From Carex sylvatica (Eukaryota; Streptophyta; Magnoliopsida; Poales; Cyperaceae), in NCBI GenBank assembly GCA_964058845.1, contig CAXKVR010000093.1:186001-250000 (forward strand): a DNA stretch of 64,000 nt. Direction: 5' to 3'. This document shows, piece after piece, positions 25,663 to 37,200 of this stretch. Below the pieces are notes generated by a model. It saw only the letters and a list, made by a program, of their open reading frames with translations, ran no database searches and was not told where the DNA came from. The first letter of the stretch is position 1; the number at the start of each line of letters is the position of its first letter. The translations under genes and the position numbers were made by a program.

Positions 25663-28130
25663 ACATGTTATAAGATTGAATAAAGTATAAAGAGACCTTT
25701 TTGTTTGACATTTACATAAAATAAAAATAAAATATATTTAAATGAAAAAAAATAAAAATCCAAATAATAAATATCAATAAAATAAATAATAACAAATGAA
25801 AAAAAGGAAACATATTATAAAATGAAGAAGATCAAGAGTTTGATTTACAATTTGAATTTCAAACTTTGATGCATGTATAGAGATTTGATTAAAAAAAAAA
25901 GACAAATGGCTTGTAGAAATATATATACATCCCATAGACAAAAGCCAAAAGGGAAAAAAATATTTAGTGAAAGTGAATTCGTATTAATAAATTAGTTGCT
26001 CTATTTATGGCACTAATTATAGTTAATCTTACTAAAATTCCTCCTCAATTTATGTTCTTCATATAATTAACAACTGAAACTAAAAAACCAACATGAACAT
26101 AGTTATAAAAATAATATTTTGTCTTATCAAAATTGAAGAAATAAAATTGTATAAAGATTCACTATAACTTAAATTGAGTAATGTATTAAATTTGGAGATA
26201 CCAAATTAGTTTATAAGATATCAAATAATTTGATAAGACATCAAATACTGATAAAATATTTTTTTAAAATATCAGCATTTGATATTCTTAAAAATAAATT
26301 GATCATCCATCATGATTCTTAAATAAGAAAATAAGGAAGGCCAATGCTATATATATTCAGCTCTCATATAGTCATATTACAACGTTGAGCACAAGAATAA
26401 TTTTTTGTTTATTATACCAGATATACCCCTATGACCTATTCAATACTGTTCTTTTTATGTTAGATTACGGTGCATAATCAAATGATTCAAATCACCGTCA
26501 ACTAAAGAAGGAGAGATATTTATGTAAAGGATGTATCATACATTTGGAAACTCTTTTATCGGATGTAAAAAAATTAATAGTTCTAATTAGTGAAAAAATA
26601 GCAGGTATGAAATTGCACATGCTAAACTTGCAAACATTTCGCCATCTTTATTTTTTATTTTACTAACATTTATTTGATCAAATGGATAAATATTAAATAA
26701 TATTTCGATCATGCATATGATTTATTGACCAATCTTAATGAAATACATTATCACATTATGAAAAGAAATTCATATCCATATAGTATGATTATACACAGTA
26801 ATTCAATTTGTTCTTATATTTTACATAATATGTAAATTTGTCAAAACATTCTATATTGTAATAGAAAATTAATAAAATAAAGTAAAGATTGTCAATATAA
26901 AAAATTGTCAAACTTTTGTTGGTAAATTCTGTATATACAGATGGATAATAGCAACAAAATTTCTCTTTACTTAATTGTTGTCTTTACGTAAATTAAAGAG
27001 TAGTCCATTTTTTATATTGCATTAAATGTTTCCATTGATAACAACGTTTTCAATATTAAATTAAATAGGACAACATTAATTAATGATAAATTTGGTATAA
27101 ACGAAGAATAATCGTTTTAGCGTTGAAATTACAATTTGTGCGTTTAGAAAAGCTGGAGAGGAGAAATAAGGAAATGAATAAATTAATTTTTTCTCCAATT
27201 TTGTTCTCTATTTAATTTTAATTATAAAATATCGTGTGGTAGTATGTGTGGTAAGTATATTTCTAACTAAATTTAGACTTCTACACGTAAGAAAGATGCA
27301 TTTAATGAAAAGAAGACAGATTATTTGATTGGATGGCTGATATTAAATATGAAATCTCATTTTTCAATCATAGCTATTAGCGAATCAGAACATCTAAGTG
27401 CATAATATAAGAATGGAGATATCTTAAGCAGAGTATAGGTAGTGGAGAAGATCATATGAAATCTTCGCTTCTTTTTTTAATTGATTTGAAATGTTCTCTG
27501 TTTATAAAATTACACCGTTCAATTTTCACTACGTAATTAAGGAGAGAAGTTTGTATTTTTAGTAAATTTGTTGTTGTTCCTTTGCCGTTAATATCTGATT
27601 TTTTTCCTCCCAAAATCTACCACAAATTAATCTAGAATTAGAGAAAGTCCAGGAATTCGTGAAAATTTTATCCGCATATGCTTCCATTTTTCTATAATTA
27701 TTTTACAAATGTGTGTATTTATTTATTGGTTAGGTGTTTTGTCCAAAGGGTTTTGGATAGAGTCTTATTTCAAGTCAGGCATTAACTGTTGGATTAACGT
27801 TGAGATTCGTACGAATAGTTGAGATTCCCAGAGCGATTTAAATTTGTGCGCTACCAAAATCGTCTCAACGAATCTTAATTTAATTTGATCGAACGTATAT
27901 AACTCGATTTTGAATAAAAAATCGATCCAATTTATTTTGTTCTTGTAAATGAATAAAACAATATGTTATTGATGCGCCAAAGTTACTTTGTTTGTTATCA
28001 AGAAGAACCAACAAAATAAAGCAATGCCCGCTCTTTGACTACCGTCTGCCTAGAGCATACCGTTTATTCAAATCCCTAGGCGCATGTGATGCCGGCCTAG
28101 TTGTGCAATTAGAACCGTTCATTAGAATAA

Positions 28131-28137
28131 TATATAT
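28131..28137 (+). promoter_or_regulatory. Probable TATA box of UGT copy A
   Basis: TATATAT lies 56 bp before the ATG. A second AT run at 28158-28170 is closer but gives a very short leader. Confidence 0.35.
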
Positions 28138-28192
28138 CCCATCACCATTTGTTAGATAAATATATACATACTTCTCCTCATCTTTCTAGTCC

Positions 28193-29584
28193 ATGGATAA
28201 CCCCAGAGAGAAGAGGATCAATGTTCTCATGCTTCCATGGCTTGCTCATGGCCATGCAAACCGTTACCTAGAGCTAGCCAAGAGGTTAACCCAAGAGCTA
28301 AACAACCTCTCTATTCACTTTTGCTCGACCCCGATCATACTCGATTCCATACGAGATAATCTTCACCGGCATTCGACTGTTACAAGTCCGTCGAGCATAA
28401 ACTTGGTCGAGATTCGGCTACTGGAAACAGAAGAACTACCACCTCATCTGCACACCACAAAACACTTACCGCTGCATTTGATTCCAGTACTCACTCAAGC
28501 GTTCGCCCAGTCGGAAGAAACCTTCTCGCATCTTCTAGAAACTCTAAAACCTGACCTCCTCATATTTGACATCTTTCAACCATGGGCAGCAAATATCGCA
28601 CGCCAACGCAACATCCCGGCTGTTGTGTACATTGGTTGTACCGTTGCGATGTCGTTGTGTGCTCATGATTATTTTGCACCTTCTAAAGATTTCCCCTTCC
28701 CTGCAATCAAGTTAACCCAAGAAAATCGTAGACAAAGAACCGGACCACCCGAAGGAGATCAAGGTTATCGACATTTTCTAGAGCAAGTTGTGCTTTGCTG
28801 GCAGCTCTCTGACTTTATAATAGCCAGGTCTTTTCGCGAAATTGAGGCGAAGTACATCGACTACATCTCGGCCCTTATCAGGAAGGAACTGGTTCTGACG
28901 GGACCCTTGATTCCAGATGTCGGCAGTGTTTCTCCTGGAAATATCCAAGAAGAAGAGAAGGTCATGCAATGGTTAGACCAGAGAGAACCGAGGTCCGTGG
29001 TGTTTGTTTCATTTGGTAGTGAGTGTTTCATGCCGTACAATGAAATGGAGCAACTCGCTCGAGGCTTGGAGCTCAGTGGTGCTTGCTTCATTTGGGTTGC
29101 TCGCTTTCCAAAGAACAATGATGAAAAGGGTAATGAATCGGCGAAGGCGCTGCTACATGGATTGGTAGAGAGGGTAGGTCCACAAAGGGGGCTTGTGATC
29201 ACCTCATGGGCTCCACAACGAAAGATCTTGCTGCACCGCAACCTCGGTTCTTTTGTAACACACTGCGGTTGGAGCTCAGTAATCGAAGGTATGCAGGCCG
29301 GTGTTCCCATGTTAGCATTGCCAATGGATTGGGACCAACCGGTGAATGCCAAGCTGATAGTAGAGCTCGGCATCGGAATAGAAATCCCGCAACGTGGTCT
29401 CGGGAATTTTAAAGGGGAAGATGTTTGTGCATGCATTAAGCAAATTCTAGTGTCGGAGTATGGCGACCGTGTCAGGAAAAAAGCAGAGGACCTGGCGGAC
29501 GTGATACGCAATCGAAAAGATGATGACATCCGAATTTTGGCTGATAAGATTCTGGGACTTGATAGCAATCATCAAACAGCATAG
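28193..29584 (+). CDS. UDP-glycosyltransferase, UGT94-like, copy A
   Basis: Intact, intronless family-1 glycosyltransferase of 463 residues, the usual length. It should move a sugar from a UDP-sugar to a small acceptor in the cytosol. Resemblance to UGT94 (LPWLAHGH, FCSTPI, ARSFREIEAKYIDY, VVFVSFGSE) suggests it extends the sugar of an existing glycoside (inference). H21 and D126 fit the catalytic His-Asp pair. The 44-residue PSPG box spans 339-382, begins WAPQ and ends with D381-Q382, as in UDP-glucose users. Oddity: the usual HCGWNS is HCGWSS (357-362), a serine replacing an asparagine that contacts the donor phosphates. HGHANRY replaces the commoner HGHxxPF. Low-complexity noise is absent and codon use is coherent. 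The ATG gives the standard N terminus. The paralogue at 54554 differs at three residues. Confidence 0.93.
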   Translation: MDNPREKRINVLMLPWLAHGHANRYLELAKRLTQELNNLSIHFCSTPIILDSIRDNLHRHSTVTSPSSINLVEIRLLETEELPPHLHTTKHLPLHLIPVLTQAFAQSEETFSHLLETLKPDLLIFDIFQPWAANIARQRNIPAVVYIGCTVAMSLCAHDYFAPSKDFPFPAIKLTQENRRQRTGPPEGDQGYRHFLEQVVLCWQLSDFIIARSFREIEAKYIDYISALIRKELVLTGPLIPDVGSVSPGNIQEEEKVMQWLDQREPRSVVFVSFGSECFMPYNEMEQLARGLELSGACFIWVARFPKNNDEKGNESAKALLHGLVERVGPQRGLVITSWAPQRKILLHRNLGSFVTHCGWSSVIEGMQAGVPMLALPMDWDQPVNAKLIVELGIGIEIPQRGLGNFKGEDVCACIKQILVSEYGDRVRKKAEDLADVIRNRKDDDIRILADKILGLDSNHQTA

Positions 29585-30264
29585 GCAAAATCAGAAATAT
29601 ATTTCACCTATAGTTTGCACTGAAATGCTCTTGTTATATTTTTATCACCAAAAAAAAAAAATATGTTCATCTATTGTGGTCTGTATTTGGCTCTATCTCC
29701 AGACTCCATGTATGTTTTCTTAATTATATAATTTATTTCTTGCAAACTGGATTCTGTTGTTTTCTTCAATGAATACGTATTTTATTTTATTCTTTCACTA
29801 GCTGCACTAGAGAAGAGTTGTTACTAGTACAGTGTTGTATGAAGGAATTACAGAGTAATTCTTGTATAATTTTTAAATTTCCAATTTATGGAAATGAGGG
29901 AACCTCTAGGGTCATTGAGACAGAAAACGCGATCATATACAGCATATCATACACATATACGAAAAACATTCATATTAATAGTGTGTAGTGGGAGAAGCGT
30001 CTGCACGAAAAAAAATCTCCAACATAAACAAACAGCGTGAAAGTCTTGAAGCATGTCCGAAAGTGACATTTATTTGTACATGGTTGAATAATACTAAACC
30101 GTCTATAGTTCTACTAGTTCATACGGAAACAAATATGCTGTGATTCTTGAGAATCACAGGACCTGCTTTTTCAAATTTATCCATTTATTTATTTTGAGAT
30201 TTGTGCATCTAAAAAAAATGGAGGGGTGGATGTGAAAATGCAGAATCCTGTAATTCTTTTGAGA
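29585..30264 (+). other. 3' flank of UGT copy A
   Basis: No gene. Nearly identical to 55946-56625 in copy B apart from small indels in A runs and a GT. Presumed 3' UTR and polyadenylation region; no unambiguous AATAAA was seen close to the stop. Confidence 0.5.
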
Positions 30265-30272
30265 ATCACAGC

Positions 30273-30911
30273 TAGGGGTGAGTAAATCGCTCATAACTCG
30301 TGAGCCGCTCATAACTCGCTCATTAAAAACTCGTCTAAACTCGCTCATTTATCCGCTCATTTAAACTCGCTCATTAACAACTCGCTCATTTACTTAATGA
30401 GCGAGCATGAGCATGATCCAACTCGCTCATAACTCGCTCATTAAGAATTTGTCACATCTAATCCCTGCCACATTTAATCCTGTGTAATCCTGTGTAACAT
30501 CAGCTGTCTCATTAAATCCAATGTAATATTCATAATTTCATACATTTTTTTTTTTTTATAAATTGGCAGAACTAAAACTTCCGCCTAAAATTCAAAACCT
30601 AACCTAACCTCCGTCAACTGCTTGTTGCTTGTTTAAGATGAATTTTCATAATACAAATTTGTAGGTATGTGACAAGGAAATATCTGTGTGTATGTCACAA
30701 GTAGAGCTGTCAAAGTCGACAAGACGATAGCTATTAAATTTTGGTACTCACAAGTCATAACTCGTGAGCCGCTCATAACTCGCTCATTAAAAGCTCGCTC
30801 ATTTACAACTCGCTCATTTATCCGCTCATTTAAACTCGCTCATTAACAACTCGCTCATTTACTTAATGAGCGAGCATGAGCTTACCCTAACTCACTCATT
30901 AATCACCCCTA
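30273..30911. mobile_element. hAT MITE, present only in duplication copy A
   Basis: 639 bp beginning TAGGGGTGAGTAAA and ending TTAATCACCCCTA, flanked by perfect ATCACAGC on both sides (30265-30272 and 30912-30919). Copy B has a single uninterrupted ATCACAGC at the matching site near 56628. Both subterminal zones carry many ACTCGCTCATT units in the same orientation: a block of about 120 bp at 30296-30415 repeats at 30763-30883. A second hAT-like end (TAGAGCTGTCAAAGTCGAC) sits in the middle near 30704, so the element may be composite. Confidence 0.93.
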
Positions 30912-30973
30912 ATCACAGCAGATTTATTTCCGGTTCATACACGGTAATTTTTTGTAGAAAACTGTGTACTTAT

Positions 30974-31274
30974 GTCTGCTAAAGGGTTTGGGGACACCTG
31001 TGGTACTATTGCAGAGACCGTGCACACGAGAAAACCGAAATAGTGAATAGTAATGGCTATGATAAGCTTACTAAAAATTTGTCGTCATTGAGTGGTATGA
31101 AAGTTTGATGCGTAGGGTCAGACGAACTGAACTTGAATGGAACAGATTTTGGGTGGGGTACACCGGGATTGGAGGCGTTTGTGTCGATGAATAGTATGGT
31201 CATGTGATGATACAGCTGGAAAGGAGAAAGGCAAGTGCAGATTACAGTGGCGCTCAAGGAAGACATACATGGAT
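30974..31274 (+). pseudogene. BAHD acyltransferase C-terminal relic, copy A (interrupted)
   Basis: Decayed 3' end of a BAHD acyltransferase (CoA-dependent acylation of alcohols or amines, cytosolic). Recognisable pieces are SAKGFGDTCGTIAETV, then VGSDELNLNGTDFGWGTP with the family motif DFGWG intact at 31145-31159, then VTVALKEDIHG-like sequence. Frame breaks and stops separate these pieces. The gene is cut after the glycine by the 2.95-kb TIR element; the last codons resume at 34225 and stop at about 34271. The catalytic HxxxD half is absent. It lies 1.4 kb downstream of the UGT on the same strand, which would suit a sugar-acylating enzyme acting after the UGT (inference). Confidence 0.72.
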
Positions 31275-32059
31275 TAGTGGGTTGCAAAAATCCGACCCGT
31301 CCGTGTCCGGTACCCGGGGTACTCGTGCCTGAGCCTGGGTATAGATCGGATAAACGGATACACGGGTACGGGCATAAAACAAGTAGGGTACGATTATTTG
31401 GTTCAATACCCGGGCAAATCCGGCCCGAATTACGCCCGTACCCGCCCGACCGTACCCGTACTCGTTAAAAATTTCAAAAAAATTCAAATTTTTTGAAATT
31501 TCGGAATTTGCCACCGGTTCAACCGGACCCGGACCGGTCTAATCAAATCCAACCGTCCGGACCCAACGTTCCGTCGTTTTTTTTTTTTTTTAAATTTTTT
31601 TTTCAAATTTTTTATTTTTTTTTCAAATTTTATTTCCTCCCCAATATTTTCTTTAAATACTCTCCTTCCTCTCAAAAAATTCACACTCTCATCTCTCATT
31701 CTCTCAATTTCAATTCTCAAATTTAATTATTCTCAATTTTTTAATTTATTGTTTAAAAAAAAATATAGTTGTAAATTTAATTCATTCTACAAATCCGCAA
31801 ACGGAATTACGAAGGTATCGAAATTACGAAGTTCGGCACCTCCCGCAAGATTTTTTCGCGAGATTTAAAGGTAACATTTATTTTATTTTAGATTAATTTA
31901 TTTTTGTAGAGTACATTTAGTTTATGCTAGATTTATTGAATATTAAGTAATTAGATTTGTCATTTGTTAGATTTGTTAAATTTATTAAGTAATTAGATTT
32001 GTTAGATTTATTTATGTTAGATTTGTTAAATTTATTGAATATGTTAGATTTATTTAGTT

Positions 32060-33060
32060 TATGTTAGATTTGAATATGTGAAGTAATTATATTTGTTTTG
32101 AATATGTTAGATTTTATTTTTCTAGATTTATTTTTAATATGTGAAAAAAATTGGTTAGTTTTATTTTTTTGAATATGTGAAATAATTAGATTTGTTTTGA
32201 ATAGGTTAGATTTATTTTTCAAAATTCGGATTTATTTTTAATATGTGAAAAAAATAGGTTAGTTTTATTTTTTTGAATATGTGAAGTGATTATATTTGTT
32301 TTGAATAGATTAGATTTATTTTTCAAAATTCGGATTTATTTTTAATATGTGAAAAATATAGGTTAGTTTTATAGATTTGAATATGTGAAGTAATTATATT
32401 TGTTTTTAATAGGTTAGATTCATTTTTTAAAATTTAGATTTCTTTTTAATAGGTTTTTTAAAATAGGTTAGTTTTATAGATTTGAATATGTGAAGTAATT
32501 ATATTTGTTTTGAATAGGTTATATTTATTTTTCAAAATTCGGATTTATTTTTAATATGTGAAAAATATAAGTTAGTTTTATAGATTTGAATATGTGAAGT
32601 AATTATATTTGTTTTTAATAGGTTAGATTCATTTTTCAAAATTTGAATTTCTTTTTAATAGGTTTTTTAAAATAGGTTAGTTTTATAGATTTGAATATGT
32701 GAAGTAATTATATTTGTTTTGAATAGGTTAGATTTATTTTTCAAAATTCGGATTTATTTTTAATAGTTGAAAAAAATTGGTTAGTTTTATTTGTTTGAAT
32801 ATGTGAAGTAATTATATTTGTTTTGAATATGTTAGATTTAATTTTTCAAATTGTTAGATTTATTTTTAATATGTGAAAAATATTGGCTAGTTTTATTTTT
32901 TTGAATATGTGAAGTAATTATATTTGTTTTGAATATGTTAGATTTAATTTTTCAAATTGTTAGATTTATTTTTAATATGTGAAAAAAATAGGTTAGTTTT
33001 ATTTTTTTGAATATGTGAAGTGATTATATTTGTTTTGAATAGGTTAGATTTATTTTTCTG
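32060..33060 (+). repeat. 104-106 bp tandem repeat array within the TIR element, copy A
   Basis: GAATATGTGAAG recurs at about 32072, 32171, 32275, 32379, 32484, 32588, 32693, 32797, 32903 and 33009. That is ten diverged monomers with 99-106 bp spacing. The array lies between the element's two exon-like parts. Confidence 0.85.
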
Positions 33061-33340
33061 TTTTTTTAATTCTGTTTTTAAATTTTTTTTTTTAAATTCT
33101 GTTTTTTAATTCTGTTTTTTAATTTCTGTTTTATAATTCTGTTTTTTTTAATTCTGTTTTTAAATTTCTGTTTTTTAAATTCTGTTTTTTAATTCTGTTT
33201 TTTAATTTCTGTTTTTTAATTTCTGTTTTTTTTAATTCTGTTTTTAAATTTCTGTTTTTTAAATTCTGTTTTTTTAAATTCTGTTTTTTAATTTCTGTTT
33301 TTTAATTCTGTTTTTTTTATTTCTGTTTTTTTTTTTCAAT
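33055..33340 (+). repeat. TTTCTGTTTTTTAA simple tandem repeat
   Basis: Short T-rich units of 13-20 bp directly after the 104-bp array. Copy B has the same array with indels. Confidence 0.8.
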
Positions 33341-33441
33341 GTATGTTAGAATTATTTTGAATAGGTTAAATAAATAAGTTACATATTTTTTTTTTAATAT
33401 GTCAAGTAATTTACATTTATTATTTTGAATAGGTTTAAAAA

Positions 33442-33735
33442 ATATCATCTCATCGTGATTCCGTGCAAGATGACATCGCGAGACTGTCGGCCGATATTTT
33501 TAGCCCGCAAATACCAAATTATCCACAAAATTATCCACAAAGTTGCTCCCAAATGGCACCACCTAATTATCCACCTAATTATTCACAAAATTATCCACCT
33601 AATTATCCACAAAATTATCCACCAAATTATCAAAAAAGGGACCAAATGCTAGATTTGAATTATCAACAACCCCCACAAATGAGTGCACCGCCACCATATT
33701 ATACTTCAAACGATCCAAATAAATTATACAAATGA
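33442..33735 (+). pseudogene. Asn-Tyr-Pro repeat ORF of the TIR element, start codon lost
   Basis: Same reading frame as the 97-codon ORF at 59139, but the initiator is ATA (33442-33444). The frame stays open to the stop at 33733. Contents: an N-terminal RDSVQDDIARLSADIF block, then repeated NYPQ/NYPP units, then LDLNYQQPPQMSAPPPYY and a basic end. One NYPP/NYSQ unit differs from copy B. Function unknown. Confidence 0.5.
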
Positions 33736-34224
33736 ACGTTAAAAAATATATTATAGATATAAATAAATTATGAAACTATATAATTAGAATGAGAATTTGA
33801 AAATAAAATAAAATGACTCGTGTAAAGAAATAAATAAATACATTTGTATTTAGCCCAATAAATATACATATTTTCGCATGAATAATTTTTATATATAAGT
33901 TACAAATTTTATTAATTTATATACACTATTTGATATTAAACTATTTTGATTTTAAAAGTCGAATTATAAACACGTAATGATATCCGTACAACACCGTAAA
34001 AAAAAAAATAGAAAAAAAACCAGACCGGGTACCCGGACCGCCCTGCCCGTCAAGGGTACCATGGGCACGGGTATAAGATGGGCAGGGCACAAATTTTGAG
34101 AAAAATATCCGTGATACCCAGCCCGTGGTACCCGTATACCTGTGATACCCGTACCCGATCCGTACCCGTGTCCTACCCCAGATATACCCGGACCGCCCGG
34201 CCCGTACCCGTTAGCAAAACTCTA

Positions 34225-37200
34225 ACATGCATTCATTTGTCCGTTTGAAAGAGGGTTGCAAGAGACACTAGTTGCTAGCAAAGAGGCCAAGCTTTGGTCT
34301 TGAACTCGAGATATTTATCATGAATTTAGTTTGATATCGATGATGTATGGGAAATTTTGTTGGAAATTAACATGGAAGATGTTGGATGTTATAAATTAAA
34401 GATTGCCACACTCAGCATTTGAGTTGACAGTATTACATGTTTTGTTCATAACAGCAAGATTATCACATAAATATAATTTGATAGGATCATACATTCTAAT
34501 GCTAACAGGCTGGGACTATATTAATGGATTAGGGGAAAATTAAGAATATTTAAATCTGTTGTGGAAACACTGCTGGGCTGAAGTTAATGGGCTGGGCCTT
34601 TGGCCTATCTTGGTTTGACATTAAACTGCCATGTCACAATTAAGGAAACAGAAAAACACACACTTAGGGGTGTTCATCAGTTCGATTAGATTAAAACCTA
34701 TTATATTTTGTAAATAAAAGCATGATATTAATAATTAAGATTGAAATACGAAATATCGAGTGAAAATTTTCAGAAATATGTAACATTTTAAACAAGTATT
34801 ATTCTCTAAATACTTTAGTAAGATAATTAATTAAAAGTTAAATACGGTTCAATAGTCAATAAATCTACCCAATGATTATTTGAAATAAAAATACTTCTCA
34901 TATAATTTGAACATTTCGATATATTTAGAAAATATGAAGCATGAATAAAAATGATTTAATAGATTTAATGCACGGAAAATCAATTTAATTTAATTATTTC
35001 AACTACCAAGTTAAGAATGAATATTATTTAGTGGGTCCCGCATGTCATCCTCTAACGACCCCATCTCTGCTTAATTATTTTACTCTTTATTCTCTCTCTC
35101 CTTGCGTGGCAAAATTTCCTTGTTCCACCGTGCATGTACCCATTGACTAAATATCTACCTTGCCCAATAACTCTACTTTCTACTTCACTTGTTTGTTGTT
35201 TCTCAAACCCTCATCTCTCTCTCATTTGTTTGTGTGAGACAATTAATTAACGTGAGAAGGATCTGCGCTGATGTACACTTTCTCTTCCTTCGTATAGTAT
35301 CAGGGCACAGAGTAGGTATACGGTATATACCCCTTTCTCTGTTGTAACTATTAAATTAAATTAACACTCTTGCTCAATAGCTAGAAGTCATTCACTCTTT
35401 TATATATATGCCTAGCTAGTCCAATATATTTTTGAGGTAGTTCTCTATATCTTTGTAAGAATCATTCAAACTAGATCTACTTTATGGTCTACAAGTGCAC
35501 ATGATTTTTCCTTCTTTGTAATCTGATATTAGTATCTTAATTTCTGCATATATAATTAGATAACTAAATCTTTGACCATAACAATATAGTTTTGATGTGT
35601 GCATATATCATTAGCATAAGTATGTAAGTGCCTTTGTTGTACTGATTTTAATTGCAACGTTACCCTGATAAACTGAACTTTAGAAGAAAGATTAATTGAG
35701 ATAATAAATAAATTACTTTGAAGATAGACACATACATATATTACATGTATATGATTATATAAAAGTTACTTTATTAAACTATGAAAACTAATTCCATGTT
35801 TTTTATATATAAGTTACTTTATTTAACTATGAAAATTAGTTCCATATTTATTTATGACTTGACTATTGTGACTTGAGATTTTTTAAAGAAGAGTAATAGC
35901 ACTCTGGTTTATTAAGTAGCATGTACTACACTAAATGCATCCAGATTTCAAAACTACATGAGGACATATACTAGATATATTGCATTACATATTCAAGTTG
36001 AGTACCAACCCTTTCTACATATGCATGTTAGTTGTGTAAATAAAAAAAGGGGTATTAGATATGATCTAAAACTGTACGTATACTAGTTTTTAAATAAAAA
36101 AATTTAGATAAACAAATAGCTCTATTCTTTGTTGTGCTATGATAGTCAATATATATATACGGCATGAGCCTTATTTTATTTCTCCTTTATGTTTTCCCTA
36201 GAAATTGTACCCGTTCATACCAATAAGATATTCTCACCTACTGGTATAAAAAGAATGATGATTTTAAGTTATTAATTTTTATTCGGAAATTCTTTTAGAC
36301 GTAGATACAAATTTGACAAATTGATTCGAACTGGCTCGTCAGATGCGCTTACAAAATGCTGACTTGGCTTTGATTCACCTTCTGCCCTACGTTATTAAAT
36401 GCGGGGTTACTGGACTTATTTGATATTATATTTTTAGAATTAAATTATTATTCATTTGTCATGTTGAACAATTAATTGTTGCATTATTTGAGGTGTGTGA
36501 ATCATGTGCATAGTCCAATCAAATTATAACTAAATTTTGTGTGACACTGTTAACCTATCATTTTGTACAGTTTACCATTTGTATGAATCTCCTATTCTGA
36601 ATTATTGTTGAGTCACCAAAAGTTTATGTTTATGGAAATCTGTTGAGCTCTGCAAAGTCTAGAGTCATGACTAGACTTTGGTTACGGAATCCTTATGCGC
36701 ATATGGTGAACGACCCTCGCTAATCCCAGTATTGGTTGGGAGGGGGAATCTGATTTTGATTCTGATTCTGATTGTGATGGTGAATATGGGTGACTATAAA
36801 GAGACGTCTGATTGATGTCATATCCAGTCTGGGACCGGAATGACAGGTTTGTTTAATGTGTTGAGAATTACCAATTCTGAGTTTATTGCATACGAAATAT
36901 TATCTGACTGTGAACCAGACTTAAATTAACGGTATAAGCCTAAGTACATCAGATGAGGGTTAGTGGAGGGTACTGAGTACCGACAGGTGTGGATTTAGCT
37001 TGGCCACCTGTGTGACAAGCTAGTGGATCATCTGTTTGTGTTATCATGCCTAATAATATGAGTTTTAGCCAAATATATCTCTGTTGAACTTCATTTGAAA
37101 TTTTATGAGTTGAGATTCGATTGAATATTGTGATTGAGCATATGCATTCATTTATATATATAAATTCAACTGTTAATGTTAAGTTGCGAGAATTTAATTC

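Larger units (their letters stand above)
22269..27423. mobile_element. 5.15-kb element with long TIRs (about 180 bp), superfamily uncertain
   Basis: The left arm 22269-22452 and the reverse complement of 27240-27423 align at roughly three quarters identity over about 180 bp. Both begin GATATCTC and share CTTATATTATGCAC and AGAAGTCTAAATTTAGTTA. TIRs this long point to a Mutator-like element, but the 9-bp flanks do not match. The interior is very AT-rich and encodes no recognised transposase, so it is non-autonomous or decayed. Its right end is about 770 bp upstream of the first UGT. Confidence 0.6.
31275..34224. mobile_element. 2.95-kb TIR element with a Tyr/Pro/Asn-repeat ORF, copy A
   Basis: Inserted in the BAHD relic. 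The uninterrupted relic at 49905-50247 shows the empty site. Ends are imperfect TIRs (TAGTGGGTTGCAAA; reverse of the right end TAGAGTTTTGCTAA). Flanks are ACATGGAT and ACATGCAT, compatible with a degenerate 8-bp TSD, so hAT-like is likeliest. Subterminal DNA is packed with CCCGTACCCG and ACCGGACC words. Inside are a promoter-like TTTAAATA (31652-31659), a CT-rich leader, a donor-like GTAAC at about 31870, an intron-like region filled by 104-bp tandem repeats, and a terminal coding exon. Confidence 0.65.

Noticed and set aside
28861..29568. 235-codon ORF antisense to UGT copy A (and its twin at 55222-55929)
   Set aside because: It mirrors the codon pattern of the real UGT, has no domain of its own, and lies fully within the sense gene.
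31484..31726. Overlapping ORFs on both strands at the left edge of the TIR element
   Set aside because: They arise from CCCGTACCCG repeats and T/A homopolymers.
32060..33060. Regularly spaced repeats that could suggest a CRISPR-like array
   Set aside because: The repeats are contiguous 104-bp diverged monomers without unique spacers, in plant nuclear DNA.
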